DNA from: Owenweeksia sp.
GTDB lineage: Bacteria; Bacteroidota; Bacteroidia; Flavobacteriales; Schleiferiaceae
Direction of reading: 5' to 3'
NCBI GenBank assembly: GCA_028285465.1
Contig: JANQPD010000045.1
Span: forward strand, 1-64,000
Length of the DNA stretch: 64,000 bases
This document shows positions 20,178 to 29,704 of this stretch, piece by piece. Position 1 is the stretch's first letter. Each line of letters starts with the position of its first letter. The position numbers and the translations under genes are program-made. The notes beneath the pieces are model-generated. The model ran no database searches. It was not told the DNA's origin and worked only from the letters and a program-made list of their open reading frames with translations.

Positions 20178-21386
20178 ATGCATATGCGTTTTTTCATCGT
20201 TTTCCTTTCCGCTCTGAGTCTTTGGGCCTGCAAAAAAACTACCCAGGCCCCTCAGGTTACCAATTGCAATCAAAAACCTATCCCCGAAAAGTATACCGGC
20301 GTGGTGCTGGAGATCCATGATGATGCCTATGGCCTTTACCCTTTTCCTAATGGGAACCTCGGCTTTTGGCACAGGGATAGCTTTTATATTTACGACCCTG
20401 ATTTGGTGCAGTTAAACGTAGTGCCTACTACTTCCCGCGATATCAGGGTGCTGCCGGATAATACTTTCCTGACGCTAAGTACTAGCAGCCATACGGACTA
20501 CGTAGAAGGCCCTGACTTCATTACCGGTTGGGTGTATGTGGGAAAGCAAAAAGACTGCAGTGCAGCATACCTCTTTGCCGATAATGTAGAGCTATCCGTT
20601 ATGCACAGCGTCAACAAAACCCTTGTTACGCGCTATGATGAGAACGGTTATTCTCTCGGTGGTTTTGAGCTTGAAGGATTGTACTCAAGGAGTTTACCCG
20701 TGGTATATGGGGAGCACCTCTATTTCGGCTTGCTGGACAAAGACACTGTAAAACAATACCCGGTAATGGATGCAAATGGCTTTTTCCGGGATACCATACG
20801 TAAAAATGAAAGCGCAGGCGTATTGCATTTCTACAAAACTACGTTAAGCGGAGCCATACAAGCCCATAAGGTGTATACAGGCTACTCTACCTATATGGAA
20901 GCTTCAGGGGAACATACTTTTTTTGAGAGAGGGCAAGGAAGGCTTTGGTTTTGTACTTCGGACGAACTGACACAACTCGATATGGAGGGAAGGTTAATGC
21001 ACCGGGATGCGTACCCTAAGGCCGCTTGCGAAGGAACGCCCTATTTAGCCATGGGGTTTAAGAAGGGAATTTATATAGGTTCCGGCACAGAGCGGTACCT
21101 GGTGAACGCCTCTTTTACCGCTTCGGACTTTAACGCCTTCGTGCCCGGGACGAATTCTGTGATCCATGAAGACCGTTTCTTTTCAATATACTCCGGAAGC
21201 CTGGAAGCGCGTAACCTGGAAGGAAATATACTTTGGAAAACGAATGCAAGCGTATACCCGCTTGCCCCTGGCTCATTTGCCATAGACTGCACGGGAAACG
21301 CATATTGTTTTTATTACAAAACAGCAACAAGAAAAAAGTACCTGATCCGCTTCGGACCTAACGGGGAAGCTCCTCCCTCCGGTTGA
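20178..21386 (+). CDS. uncharacterised lipoprotein
   Basis: A protein of 402 residues with a lipoprotein signal peptide (lipobox LSLWAC, Cys at about residue 18). The start may be the ATG at 20178 or at 20184. The mature part shows repeated short beta-strand-like segments (GNLGFWHRDSFYI, EHLYFGLLDKD, GRLWFCTSDELTQL), which suggests a beta-propeller, but no known repeat consensus is convincing. It follows gpsA by 29 nt and may share its transcript. Function unknown; probably periplasmic or outer-membrane associated. Confidence 0.6.
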   Translation: MHMRFFIVFLSALSLWACKKTTQAPQVTNCNQKPIPEKYTGVVLEIHDDAYGLYPFPNGNLGFWHRDSFYIYDPDLVQLNVVPTTSRDIRVLPDNTFLTLSTSSHTDYVEGPDFITGWVYVGKQKDCSAAYLFADNVELSVMHSVNKTLVTRYDENGYSLGGFELEGLYSRSLPVVYGEHLYFGLLDKDTVKQYPVMDANGFFRDTIRKNESAGVLHFYKTTLSGAIQAHKVYTGYSTYMEASGEHTFFERGQGRLWFCTSDELTQLDMEGRLMHRDAYPKAACEGTPYLAMGFKKGIYIGSGTERYLVNASFTASDFNAFVPGTNSVIHEDRFFSIYSGSLEARNLEGNILWKTNASVYPLAPGSFAIDCTGNAYCFYYKTATRKKYLIRFGPNGEAPPSG

Positions 21387-21550
21387 GTCGTTTTAGTGCT
21401 TACTTCACTGCATGGCATGACCTCTGTGAAGACAAGTGGTAAATCAAATAAAGGGGTTTTTGTTTCAAGAACAATTTAAACGAGCATTTTTGAATCCCTC
21501 CGTGAAGACAACCAAAAGCCCATGGAGAAAAAACGCTAAACGCACGCTTT

Positions 21551-24250
21551 CTATAACTCATACTTTACGCCCAGCAGAACATAACGGGGCATTACGTAAT
21601 ATACGGAGGTGCTGATGAGGTTTTCGTTAAACGCGTCCTCACGCAGGATACCTGTGTTAAGGAGGTTCATCCCGTTCAGGCTAAACTCCCAGGGGCTATC
21701 TTCTTGCCGGTAGTATAGGTTGGCCGTTAAAAAGTCGAAGTTATTGGTGGTTTGCCCGTTGTTTTGGTAATTGTTAAACGCGTACTCTGCGGTAAACAAA
21801 AAGCTTTTTAAGAAGGGAACCTCCACATTTACATAAGGGCGATTGGTTACAAAGGTGTTTTGCACATTGCCTCCATCGTATTGGTTGTTGATGTAGCGAA
21901 AACCAACCTCTGCATTAGGTGCCTTTTTAAAATTGGTTTCCATGGAAAGGTCGTATACCTGCACAAGGCTGTTGTTTACGTTCGGGCGACCCTGTATTAA
22001 AGTGTTGGTGTTGGAATAGCTTAAGTTGGTGCTCAAAGCAAATTTCCATTTGGTAAAACGCTTTTCAAAACTTCCGTACATACTGGCTACTTCATTTATG
22101 CCCTCTGTATTGATAGGGGTTAAGACGCGAAGCACCGGGCTGTTAAAGTCCGAGGCCGTTACGAGGGCATCTATGCTGCGGTTGTATACAATCCCCGCAA
22201 AAATATTGGTGAAGTTAAACATGTTGAAGTTGTAGTATCCCAGGTTAAAGTTGTGGGCCAGGCTATTTTGGATCTCCGTATTTCCCCTGAAAAGGCTATT
22301 GTACCCGTTTAGAATGATGCCCGGAATAAAGTTGTTCACATCCGTGAACTGTGCCTGCATATTGTAGGTAAGCGTTAGCGACTCGGTTTTGCGGAAATCG
22401 TATTTGGCAAATAGCTCAGGCAGCAGAAAGTATTCTTCAAACAAAGGCTGCCCAAAGGCGCTTCCATCTTCGCGGAGGTCGTATACATAACGATGTGCGT
22501 TGACGCCGGGACTCAGGATGAGCTTGCCTAACTTGGTCTTATACCGCAACCCGATGAAATAATCCTCCAAACGATAATCTACATCGTTTTGGTAATCAGG
22601 GTCGTCAATAGCGTTAATTACCTGCCCCTGGTACAGCTGGTCCATATTGCTTTCAAAAGCCTGCCGGGTAATGCTTGTACCAGCCAGCACATTAATGTGA
22701 TTGGTGTTGTTGAGCACAAAATAGTGGTTGAGGTTCAGGTCTGTTTTTTGTGTGGTGATGGCGCGTGTTTGAAGCAATTCATATTGATTGGTATCGGTGA
22801 GGGGCAATAAAAAGAAAGGGCGTTGATTGCTGCTGAGATCGTAGCGCGGGTCCTGGTACTTATACAGGAATTGCCCCTCCGCAGAGGAAATGTGGTTGGG
22901 GTTGCTTTCGTAAAACGCCCGAAAGCTATGACGCGTTTCTACCGGGCGTTGACTGGTATGCTCTTCCAGAAGGTTGCTCAAGCCTGAAAAGCTTGAACTC
23001 CTGAAATTATTGTCTTCCAGGTCATTCACTTTAAAGGTGCCATCATAATCTATGTGCAGGGCATTATTGGGCGCATAAGCAGCAGTAAGCTTACCCATAA
23101 GAGCGGTATTTCTTTGGTCGCTGCGGGTAGTGAGCGTTTCCCGGATGCTGTCTGAAGGCAAGCCGGGAGTGAGATAACTGCGAAACACTTCGGAATTTAA
23201 GAGGGTTCGCGACTGGTTGGCAAGGAGAAAACCACCGAAGGTCCAGGCCTTGGAGGGGTTCAGGTTAAAGTTTAAGGCACCGAAGCGCGAAGTGATCTCA
23301 TTGGCACGGCTGTTCTGGATCATGGCTCCGCCAAGGTCATCGCCAGCCACGTTAAGGTTGCTGCCCGAGCGGCTGTTTAAACTTCTGAACCCCCCGGAGA
23401 AACGAAAATAATCCTGTCGGGTAAAAGCGGGTAGGCCAATGTTGTTGAGGTCCCCGATAAGGTTATAACTGGCTTTTGGGGTATAGTAAAAGATATTGGC
23501 GTGTGTGAGGTAACGTTCATCTAACCCGCCCTGGGCCGAAACATCTCCAAAGAGAATGTTTTTCTTGCCGTCTTTTAACTTTATGTTCAACGCAATACGG
23601 TCGTCATTATCAACCCCGCGTAAGGGGTTTACATCGTTGTAATCGCGCAAAACCTGTACCTTATCTACTGCAGATGCGGGAATGTTCTTGGTGGCCAGTT
23701 TGGTGTCGCCATCGAAAAAATCCTGACCTTCCACCATAACTTTTTCCACGGTTTTGCCCTGTACTTTTACTTCTCCGTTCTCATCTACCTCAAAACCGGG
23801 CAATTGCTCCAATACATCTTCCAGTTTGCGTTCCTCTCCCGTGGTAAAGGCCTCCGCCTTATAAATAATCGTGTCGCCCACTACAGATATAGGCATTTCT
23901 TCTACTACTTCCGCTTCTGCCAGGGTAATATCCTGTTGTGCCAGGGTAATTACACCCATATTTACCTCTTCTCCTTCCCGGGTGTTAAAGGCAGTATCCA
24001 GGGTCTCAAGGCCCAGGTAGCTACAGCGAAGCACATAGCTTTTGCCTGCGTCCGCTTTTATTTTAAACCGGCCGGTCTCATCGGTAAATCCATAAGTACT
24101 CATGCTGTTATCGGTAGCGTTGAGCAACAGCACATTCGCCATCTCCAAAGGATTTCCCTGGGGGTCTTGCAGCACTCCTTTTACCACAAGACTTTGCGCA
24201 AAAGCAGTGCCTCCGAAGAGGAGAAAAAGAAAGGAAAGAAGGCTTTTCAT
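21551..24250 (-). CDS. TonB-dependent-receptor-like outer-membrane beta-barrel protein
   Basis: The protein has 899 residues: a signal peptide (ending GTAFAQ), an N-terminal carboxypeptidase-regulatory-like beta-sandwich (about 20-105), a plug-like domain (about 120-225; LEDVLEQLPGFEVDENGEV, then VEKVMVEGQDFFDGD) and a C-terminal barrel of roughly 650 residues. The family is the outer-membrane beta-barrel group (OMP_b-brl_3 type) of Bacteroidota, distinct from SusC because no SusD partner is adjacent. The downstream-acting cargo is unknown. It lies 26 nt after a GLPGLI gene on the same strand, a pairing frequently seen in the phylum. Confidence 0.85.
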   Translation of the reverse strand: MKSLLSFLFLLFGGTAFAQSLVVKGVLQDPQGNPLEMANVLLLNATDNSMSTYGFTDETGRFKIKADAGKSYVLRCSYLGLETLDTAFNTREGEEVNMGVITLAQQDITLAEAEVVEEMPISVVGDTIIYKAEAFTTGEERKLEDVLEQLPGFEVDENGEVKVQGKTVEKVMVEGQDFFDGDTKLATKNIPASAVDKVQVLRDYNDVNPLRGVDNDDRIALNIKLKDGKKNILFGDVSAQGGLDERYLTHANIFYYTPKASYNLIGDLNNIGLPAFTRQDYFRFSGGFRSLNSRSGSNLNVAGDDLGGAMIQNSRANEITSRFGALNFNLNPSKAWTFGGFLLANQSRTLLNSEVFRSYLTPGLPSDSIRETLTTRSDQRNTALMGKLTAAYAPNNALHIDYDGTFKVNDLEDNNFRSSSFSGLSNLLEEHTSQRPVETRHSFRAFYESNPNHISSAEGQFLYKYQDPRYDLSSNQRPFFLLPLTDTNQYELLQTRAITTQKTDLNLNHYFVLNNTNHINVLAGTSITRQAFESNMDQLYQGQVINAIDDPDYQNDVDYRLEDYFIGLRYKTKLGKLILSPGVNAHRYVYDLREDGSAFGQPLFEEYFLLPELFAKYDFRKTESLTLTYNMQAQFTDVNNFIPGIILNGYNSLFRGNTEIQNSLAHNFNLGYYNFNMFNFTNIFAGIVYNRSIDALVTASDFNSPVLRVLTPINTEGINEVASMYGSFEKRFTKWKFALSTNLSYSNTNTLIQGRPNVNNSLVQVYDLSMETNFKKAPNAEVGFRYINNQYDGGNVQNTFVTNRPYVNVEVPFLKSFLFTAEYAFNNYQNNGQTTNNFDFLTANLYYRQEDSPWEFSLNGMNLLNTGILREDAFNENLISTSVYYVMPRYVLLGVKYEL

Positions 24251-24275
24251 GCCGTATTGAAATAGGGGGGTGTAC

Positions 24276-25097
24276 TTAGCGCATTTTTATTTTTACGCTT
24301 CCCTTGCCGCTACCCCTGCGTTCTCCTCCGTACATCTGTTGCATTTGCCGTAGCTTCTCATCCATAATTTTTCGGTACTCTGCATGCGTAACCCGTTCTC
24401 CTTGTTCGGGCTTTTTGATCTTTACTTCTTCTTTAGGATTGAGCACTAGTTTGGTGCACAACATCTGCATGCTTCCGTCATTCACTTCGAGGATCAGGCC
24501 GGGCAGGCCAAAGTAACTATCCGGTCCGGTGCTAACGGGAATCTGCGGGGTATACCAGGCGGTAATGGTCACTTCTACGGTGTCATCAGCCATTTCCTCC
24601 CCTTCTTCGCCAGTACTGAAGCTACGCTCCAGGGTTTTGCGCAATGCTGTGGCTTTGTAGCAGGTATAGGTGCCAATCTGCTTGCTTTCGTTTACGAGTT
24701 GCCAATCCAGTTTTTCCAGTGTATCCTCAATGAGGAATAGCTTTCCAAAGAATTCGGTTTGGCGCAGGCTTTCAAGGCTTTTGCTGTCTTTGTAAAGCTG
24801 CCCGCCACTCCCTGTAAAGGAGCCGAGGAGCTTCATCCCCATATGGCCGTCTTTTTCGAGGTTTTCTACCTCTTTATACAATGAGGTATGTCGATCAAAG
24901 AGCAATTCATGATCATTTTGCATAGCCTCCCGCAGCATTTTTTGTACCTGGGCCTGCTGGCCTTGATTTACGGTGTTGCTATCCAACTCTATATCCAGGC
25001 TCATTGCAGAATGATAGACAGCTTTACCGAAGAATTTTTGGGCGGAGGCCGATAGAGTGAATAAACCAAAAGCAACCAATAGAAGCGAAGTACGCAT
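24276..25097 (-). CDS. GLPGLI family secreted protein
   Basis: The ATG at 25097 (MRTSLLL) opens on a signal peptide ending LSASAQ; the ATG at 25109 only adds MCLL. The protein has 273 residues. The family signature is seen complete as YFGLPGLILEV. GLPGLI proteins are Bacteroidota-specific and lie beside outer-membrane barrel genes, as here. Their biochemical role is unsettled, so this call names the family and not a function. The C-terminus is rich in Gly, Arg and Lys. Confidence 0.88.
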   Translation of the reverse strand: MRTSLLLVAFGLFTLSASAQKFFGKAVYHSAMSLDIELDSNTVNQGQQAQVQKMLREAMQNDHELLFDRHTSLYKEVENLEKDGHMGMKLLGSFTGSGGQLYKDSKSLESLRQTEFFGKLFLIEDTLEKLDWQLVNESKQIGTYTCYKATALRKTLERSFSTGEEGEEMADDTVEVTITAWYTPQIPVSTGPDSYFGLPGLILEVNDGSMQMLCTKLVLNPKEEVKIKKPEQGERVTHAEYRKIMDEKLRQMQQMYGGERRGSGKGSVKIKMR

Positions 25098-25160
25098 AAG
25101 TAAGCACATTATTTTAGGTCAAAGGTGCTATAAAATTGTATTTGAAACTGTTAAGAAATG

Positions 25161-27215
25161 TTAAGGCATTTCAAAATACTTTTCTAACAATGCCCCTAAC
25201 TTGTTTTTATCGATGGGCTTGGTGAGGTATTCATTCATGCCTACTTCAAAGGCCCGTGCTTCCGCTTCCGGGGTCACGTTGGCCGTACAACCAAAGATGA
25301 GCACATGGCTGTTTACAGAACGAATTTCTTCCGTAGCGCTAAAGCCATCGATTACGGGCATATGAAGGTCCATAAGGATCAGGTCGAAGTGCCCGGTACT
25401 GAAAAGCTGCATGGCTTTTTGCCCGTTTTCTGCCTTAACGGCTTCAATACCCCATTTTTTCAGGATCAGGTCTAAAATAGTAACGTTAAGCAGGTTGTCT
25501 TCCACGATTAAAACCCTGGCCTGGGCAATGGAGGGCCTGTTTTTTTCGGGGCTTACAGGCATTTCTCCTGAGGGTGTAACCGGTTCAAAGGAAAAGTCAA
25601 TGCTGAATGCACTTCCGTTTTTTGAACTGCTTACCAATTTCAATTGCGCGCCCATAAGGCTTGTTAACTGCTTGCTGATGGTTAAGCCAAGGCCGCTGCC
25701 CTCATAGCGTTTGGTAAGCCCTTCGTCACCCTGCTCAAAGCGTTCAAAAATACGATCCTGTGCTCCGGGATCGATGCCAATGCCGGTATCTTCTATCTCG
25801 ATATGCACCCTTACCATAGGCTCATTTACGATTTCGTGGTAACGCACGGTTATACTGCCCGATTCGGTAAATTTTATTGCGTTGCGCAATACGTTCGTAA
25901 TGATTTGCAGGTACTTCCCGCTGTCGCCCGTCACTTTTCGAAACGGGCCTCCTTTGTGCTCGGTGTTTAACAACAGGTTTTTCTTTGCTATATCCGGGCG
26001 GTACAATTCCAGGGCTTCCCGAAGCAGCTCTGCGGGCATAAATGCTTCTTCCTTCAAGGCCATTTTCCCGGATTCGATTTGCTCAAAATCGAGAATGTCG
26101 TTGACCAGGCCCAATAGATTTTTTGAGGAAAAATGCATTAACCTGAGGTACTCTTCCTGGGCGGCAGCCACCCCCTCTTGTTTTAGCAGTTCTATAAACC
26201 CAATAAGCGCATTTAACGGGGTGCGTATCTCATGACTCATATTGGCCAGGAAGGCAGACTTTGCTTCACTGGCTTTCAGGGCTTTTTGTTTTTCGAGCAT
26301 CAATTGCTCATTCAGCACCCGTTGCTCTTTGTTTATCAGCTGTATATGCCGGGCCTGCCAGCGTTGCGCCAGGAAGTAATACACAAAAAGCGCCATAATA
26401 AGGCTGATGCTTAAGGCAAATCCCAATGCTGCGTATAAGCGGCTTGCATTAAAATAACTCGGGTTTGGGTGGGCAGGCATGGCCTTCATAAACCAACTTT
26501 TACCTAACGCAATACCCAATGGGATCTCGGTTTCACTTATCTGCTCCTTTGTAAAGGCTGTGGTGTCGGGCTGGTTATATGTATAGAAAACCTGCCCGTT
26601 ATGATCGGTGAACTCAAAAGCATAATCGGAATATTGGTTGCCTAAAAGTTGCTTAAAAGAGGTGTTGAAATTGAGCCCTCCGGTAATGCTGCCTTTAAAG
26701 GTATTCTGATAATGCAGGGGGGCATCTACCAAAAAAGCCTGCCCTCCCTGAGAAAGGGTGAGCCACCCGGTTACATTGGTCAGGGTATCTCTTCCGGCTT
26801 TAAGCCAGTCTTTCGTGCGCTCTCCGTAAGCAGAGATGTCCAGGCCTACCGCGGGCTCATTTCCTTCAAGTGGATGTACTTTCCGAATAACCAGACTGCT
26901 GTCGATGTATTCTACAAAAAGGAAAGCTTCGTTCTGATCCAGGATCAGGGAGGCATCATATGCCCAGTGCTTAAAAAACTGACCGTTGGTTACTTCTATC
27001 CGGCTTTTGAGGTTTTGCAGGTCCCTGAGTGCCCCCTGTACTTTTTCCGTACACTCCTTACCTACGCTTTCGGCCCGGTCGGTGAGCCGTTGGTAATAAA
27101 TACGCTTTTGCACTTTTTGGTAGTCGAAAAAAAAGAAAAGGCTGATGCTGGCAGTCAGTAAGAAAGCAAGCAGTGCCAGGCCAAAGGGGCGCCATAAGAA
27201 TTTTGGGTTGGTCAA
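25161..27215 (-). CDS. hybrid sensor histidine kinase/response regulator with CHASE-like sensor
   Basis: A protein of 684 residues. The first transmembrane helix is at about 12-31 and an extracytoplasmic CHASE-like sensor at about 45-250 (VHPLEGNEPAVGLDI). The second helix is at about 265-287. HisKA follows with the phosphoacceptor His in SHEIRTPLNAL (about 328), then HATPase (GLGLTISKQL) and a receiver domain (about 565-684, acceptor Asp in LMDLHMP). CHASE domains sense small molecules such as cytokinin-like ligands or peptides; the ligand here is unknown. No output domain is fused, so the phosphate must pass to another protein. The gene stands apart from the PNP gene cluster by about 256 nt. 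Confidence 0.9.
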   Translation of the reverse strand: MTNPKFLWRPFGLALLAFLLTASISLFFFFDYQKVQKRIYYQRLTDRAESVGKECTEKVQGALRDLQNLKSRIEVTNGQFFKHWAYDASLILDQNEAFLFVEYIDSSLVIRKVHPLEGNEPAVGLDISAYGERTKDWLKAGRDTLTNVTGWLTLSQGGQAFLVDAPLHYQNTFKGSITGGLNFNTSFKQLLGNQYSDYAFEFTDHNGQVFYTYNQPDTTAFTKEQISETEIPLGIALGKSWFMKAMPAHPNPSYFNASRLYAALGFALSISLIMALFVYYFLAQRWQARHIQLINKEQRVLNEQLMLEKQKALKASEAKSAFLANMSHEIRTPLNALIGFIELLKQEGVAAAQEEYLRLMHFSSKNLLGLVNDILDFEQIESGKMALKEEAFMPAELLREALELYRPDIAKKNLLLNTEHKGGPFRKVTGDSGKYLQIITNVLRNAIKFTESGSITVRYHEIVNEPMVRVHIEIEDTGIGIDPGAQDRIFERFEQGDEGLTKRYEGSGLGLTISKQLTSLMGAQLKLVSSSKNGSAFSIDFSFEPVTPSGEMPVSPEKNRPSIAQARVLIVEDNLLNVTILDLILKKWGIEAVKAENGQKAMQLFSTGHFDLILMDLHMPVIDGFSATEEIRSVNSHVLIFGCTANVTPEAEARAFEVGMNEYLTKPIDKNKLGALLEKYFEMP

Positions 27216-27471
27216 AACAAGTATATTCGCTCCTGCAAAGTAGGCAATTTACTACATATTTTTATGTGGTGTGCAGGTGAATGGCAAAGCGGCAGCACTT
27301 GCCTAAGGTGTATGACCCCCCTTAATCTTCCGCCTTTTGATATAAAGAAAACACTATTCTTACATAGAAGCCTAAGGTGAGCTCTACTGCCTTTTGCAGG
27401 CTCAAGTGATATTCCCTACCTGCTCCGCTGGCCGTTATGCAGTACCGGGTTCTGCTTTGTAGGGGTGGTTT

Positions 27472-28287
27472 TTAAAGCATTTCTTTAATTAAACGGGCAA
27501 AAATATGACCCAGGTTTTTGTCTGCCTTTCCCGCAATTTCTATGATCTCTTCAACATTTACGGCTTGCAGGTTATCGGGGTCGCACTCATCGGTAATTAC
27601 AGATACGGCAGCGCATGGCAGAGCCATATGGTTGGCTACAATTACCTCCGGTACGGTACTCATGCCCACTACATCTGTCCCGATGGTTTTCAGGTACCTG
27701 TATTCTGCACGGGTTTCAAGGTTTGGTCCTGCTACGGCTGCGTATACGCCCTCATGTAACGGTACCCCTTCTTCCTGTGCAATTCTTTTGAGTTGTTTTC
27801 CTATTTCTTTGTCATAAGGCCTGCTCATATCCGGGAAACGGGGGCCCAGGTTTTCAAAATTAGGCCCGGTGAGTGGGTTTTCCGGCTGCAGGTTAATATG
27901 ATCTTCGATCAATACCAGGCTTCCCTTTTTAAAATCGAGGTTTACTCCCCCGGCAGCGTTGCTGAGCAGGAGCTTTTTTATACCCAGTAGCTTCATCACC
28001 CGGATCGGGAAGGTGATCTCCTTCATGGAATAGCCTTCATAAAAGTGAAAACGGCCTTGCATGGCCACCACCTTCTTCTCACCCACGGTACCAAAAAGCA
28101 GGTTACCTGCATGAAACTCCATAGTGGCAACCGGGAAATGGGGGATGTTTTTATAGGGAATGGTGAAGTGCACGTCCATTTTATCGATAAAGCGCGCAAG
28201 GCCTGTACCCAGTACTATTCCTACATCCGGGGCTCTAAATCCACGGTTACGCAAATAAGCAGCAGCTTCCTCTAATTGGTGCATCAT
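27472..28287 (-). CDS. purine nucleoside phosphorylase
   Basis: A protein of 271 residues of the trimeric PNP/MTAP family. It splits purine nucleosides with phosphate to the base and ribose-1-phosphate. Visible landmarks are the phosphate loop GIVLGTGL, the motif MQGRFHFYEGY (His/Tyr at the nucleoside site), SNAAGGVN and the base-binding segment GPNLETRAEYR with MSTVPEVI. Two ATGs (28287 and 28284) are possible; the first overlaps the upstream gene by 4 nt. In genomes with arsenosugar-type clusters, a PNP homologue is a frequent neighbour of TIGR04282/TIGR04283 enzymes, which is what is found here. Confidence 0.92.
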   Translation of the reverse strand: MMHQLEEAAAYLRNRGFRAPDVGIVLGTGLARFIDKMDVHFTIPYKNIPHFPVATMEFHAGNLLFGTVGEKKVVAMQGRFHFYEGYSMKEITFPIRVMKLLGIKKLLLSNAAGGVNLDFKKGSLVLIEDHINLQPENPLTGPNFENLGPRFPDMSRPYDKEIGKQLKRIAQEEGVPLHEGVYAAVAGPNLETRAEYRYLKTIGTDVVGMSTVPEVIVANHMALPCAAVSVITDECDPDNLQAVNVEEIIEIAGKADKNLGHIFARLIKEML

Positions 28288-28883
28288 TGTAATTCAGGGT
28301 ATTTTTTAAGGTCTTCTATGGTATCAAGATCGCTCATTTGAGGCATTGTATCAAATGAGGCTCCTGATCTTTTAATTTTCTGCAAGGTAGTTTCAAATAC
28401 TGTATCCGTACTCCAGGCAACGTCATCAAACAGGTTGTGGTACCGGTTCATGCCCAAGAGGTAGTATCCTCCGTCCAGGGCTGGCCCAAGTACTACTTCT
28501 TTTTCTTTAAGTGTTTCAAAAGCTTGTTCGATCAAGGGCGCATTCATTTCCGGACAATCGCTGCCGATAATAAGTATCCGCTCGTAGCCCTCCTCAAAAC
28601 CGGACGCAAAAGCATGCCGCATGCGATCTCCCAAATCTCCTTTTACCTGGAGGCGTTTTTCAAAGCTGGACCCCGGCCATTCATCTTCCGGGTTTATGTA
28701 ATCCCCATAGTACAGGTAACGCGTACAGTCTACCTCCAGGGCTGCCTGGCGGGTGCGCGCGAGTAGTTTTTTGTATACCGCCACTGCTGCCGTGTGGCCA
28801 ATACTTTTTCCTAAACGGGTTTTTACTTTTCCCGGGTGCGGGTTTTTGATGAAGATGAGAAGAAGACATTCCTTCCGGGCCAT
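28284..28883 (-). CDS. TIGR04282-family (DUF2064) glycosyltransferase-like protein
   Basis: A protein of 199 residues with a nucleotidyltransferase/GT-A fold. Landmarks are KNPHPGKVKTRLGK at the N-terminus (sugar-nucleotide loop), IIGSDCPEM (DxD-like site) and GPALDGGYYLLGM. This is the family labelled arsenosugar biosynthesis glycosyltransferase 1 by domain databases; experimental support for that name is limited. It is coupled to the PNP gene by a 4-nt overlap and lies 102 nt after the TIGR04283 gene. No ArsS or ArsM gene is present in the window. Confidence 0.85.
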   Translation of the reverse strand: MARKECLLLIFIKNPHPGKVKTRLGKSIGHTAAVAVYKKLLARTRQAALEVDCTRYLYYGDYINPEDEWPGSSFEKRLQVKGDLGDRMRHAFASGFEEGYERILIIGSDCPEMNAPLIEQAFETLKEKEVVLGPALDGGYYLLGMNRYHNLFDDVAWSTDTVFETTLQKIKRSGASFDTMPQMSDLDTIEDLKKYPELQ

Positions 28884-28985
28884 ATAATGCTTTTTATGAG
28901 TGTAAGCTCGATGGATGGATCACCTGCCAGATCGAGTAAAACGCTTTATGAGCAGGGCTTAATCGAACTTAAACAGTGTAACTCG

Positions 28986-29690
28986 CTAAGAAGAAATGTG
29001 CTGATGGTAAAACCGCAAAAGCTCCTCTTGCGAAGCGCCAAGGTAATACCTAAGCCAGATAAGAAAAAAAAGAAACTGAAGGCGATATATCCCTTCGCGC
29101 AAGTACCTCCGGGCAGAGGTTTGCATAGGATAAGGCAGCACAGAGAGAGAAGAAAAGCGGGTAATGCGCCATACCACTTCCTGGTCTTCAAGTAAGTGTA
29201 GTTTTTCGTTATATGCTCCGGCCATAAAAAACAAAGAGCGGCTTAGCCATAAGCCCTGGTCTCCAAACCTGAAAAAAGGGCTTTTAAAGCGGGTGAACCA
29301 GGCATTTGCCTTTAAGAACCAGTGTGTATGATCAAAGCGAAGTCTGAAACAGGCAGCTTCAATGCCTTCTGCGCAAGCTTTTTCCAGGAGGTCTGCAAAA
29401 TCGGCCGGAGGAAGTGAATCGGCGTGAAGAAATAAAAGGTAGGGTGTAGTGGCCTGCGCAGCTGCAAAATTGAATTGGGCGGCTCTCCCTGTTTTAGGGC
29501 AGGAAATAAAAGTAGCCCGGTAGCGGGCTGCTACCGATGCCGTATGGTCAACACTGCCCCCGTCTGCTACTGCAACAGGAAGTGCGGGATAGGCCGAGCG
29601 TATGGCTTCAAGAAGTTGTGTTAAATGAAATTCCTCATTTAAAGTAGCAATGATCACGGTAAGTTTTTCGGTATGGTCTCTTGCACTCAT
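28986..29690 (-). CDS. TIGR04283-family glycosyltransferase (GT2)
   Basis: A protein of 234 residues with a GT2/GT-A fold. The N-terminal strand is VIIATLNEE. VADGGSVDHT binds the nucleotide, GRAAQFNFAA follows, and the DxD-type metal site reads LFLHADSLPP. A later acidic motif, LLEDQEVVWR, is the likely catalytic base region. Databases name the family arsenosugar biosynthesis glycosyltransferase 2. The hydrophobic C-terminal helix may bring it to the membrane. It lies 14 nt from the hybrid kinase gene in what looks like one operon running from dprA to the PNP gene. Confidence 0.85.
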   Translation of the reverse strand: MSARDHTEKLTVIIATLNEEFHLTQLLEAIRSAYPALPVAVADGGSVDHTASVAARYRATFISCPKTGRAAQFNFAAAQATTPYLLFLHADSLPPADFADLLEKACAEGIEAACFRLRFDHTHWFLKANAWFTRFKSPFFRFGDQGLWLSRSLFFMAGAYNEKLHLLEDQEVVWRITRFSSLSVLPYPMQTSARRYLREGIYRLQFLFFLIWLRYYLGASQEELLRFYHQHISS

Positions 29691-29704
29691 TTAAGGCAGG
29701 TACG

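Noticed and set aside
28836-29195. A 119-residue plus-strand frame across the gap between the two transferase genes
   Set aside because: Largely antisense to the TIGR04283 gene, with a Lys-rich shadow composition and no motif.
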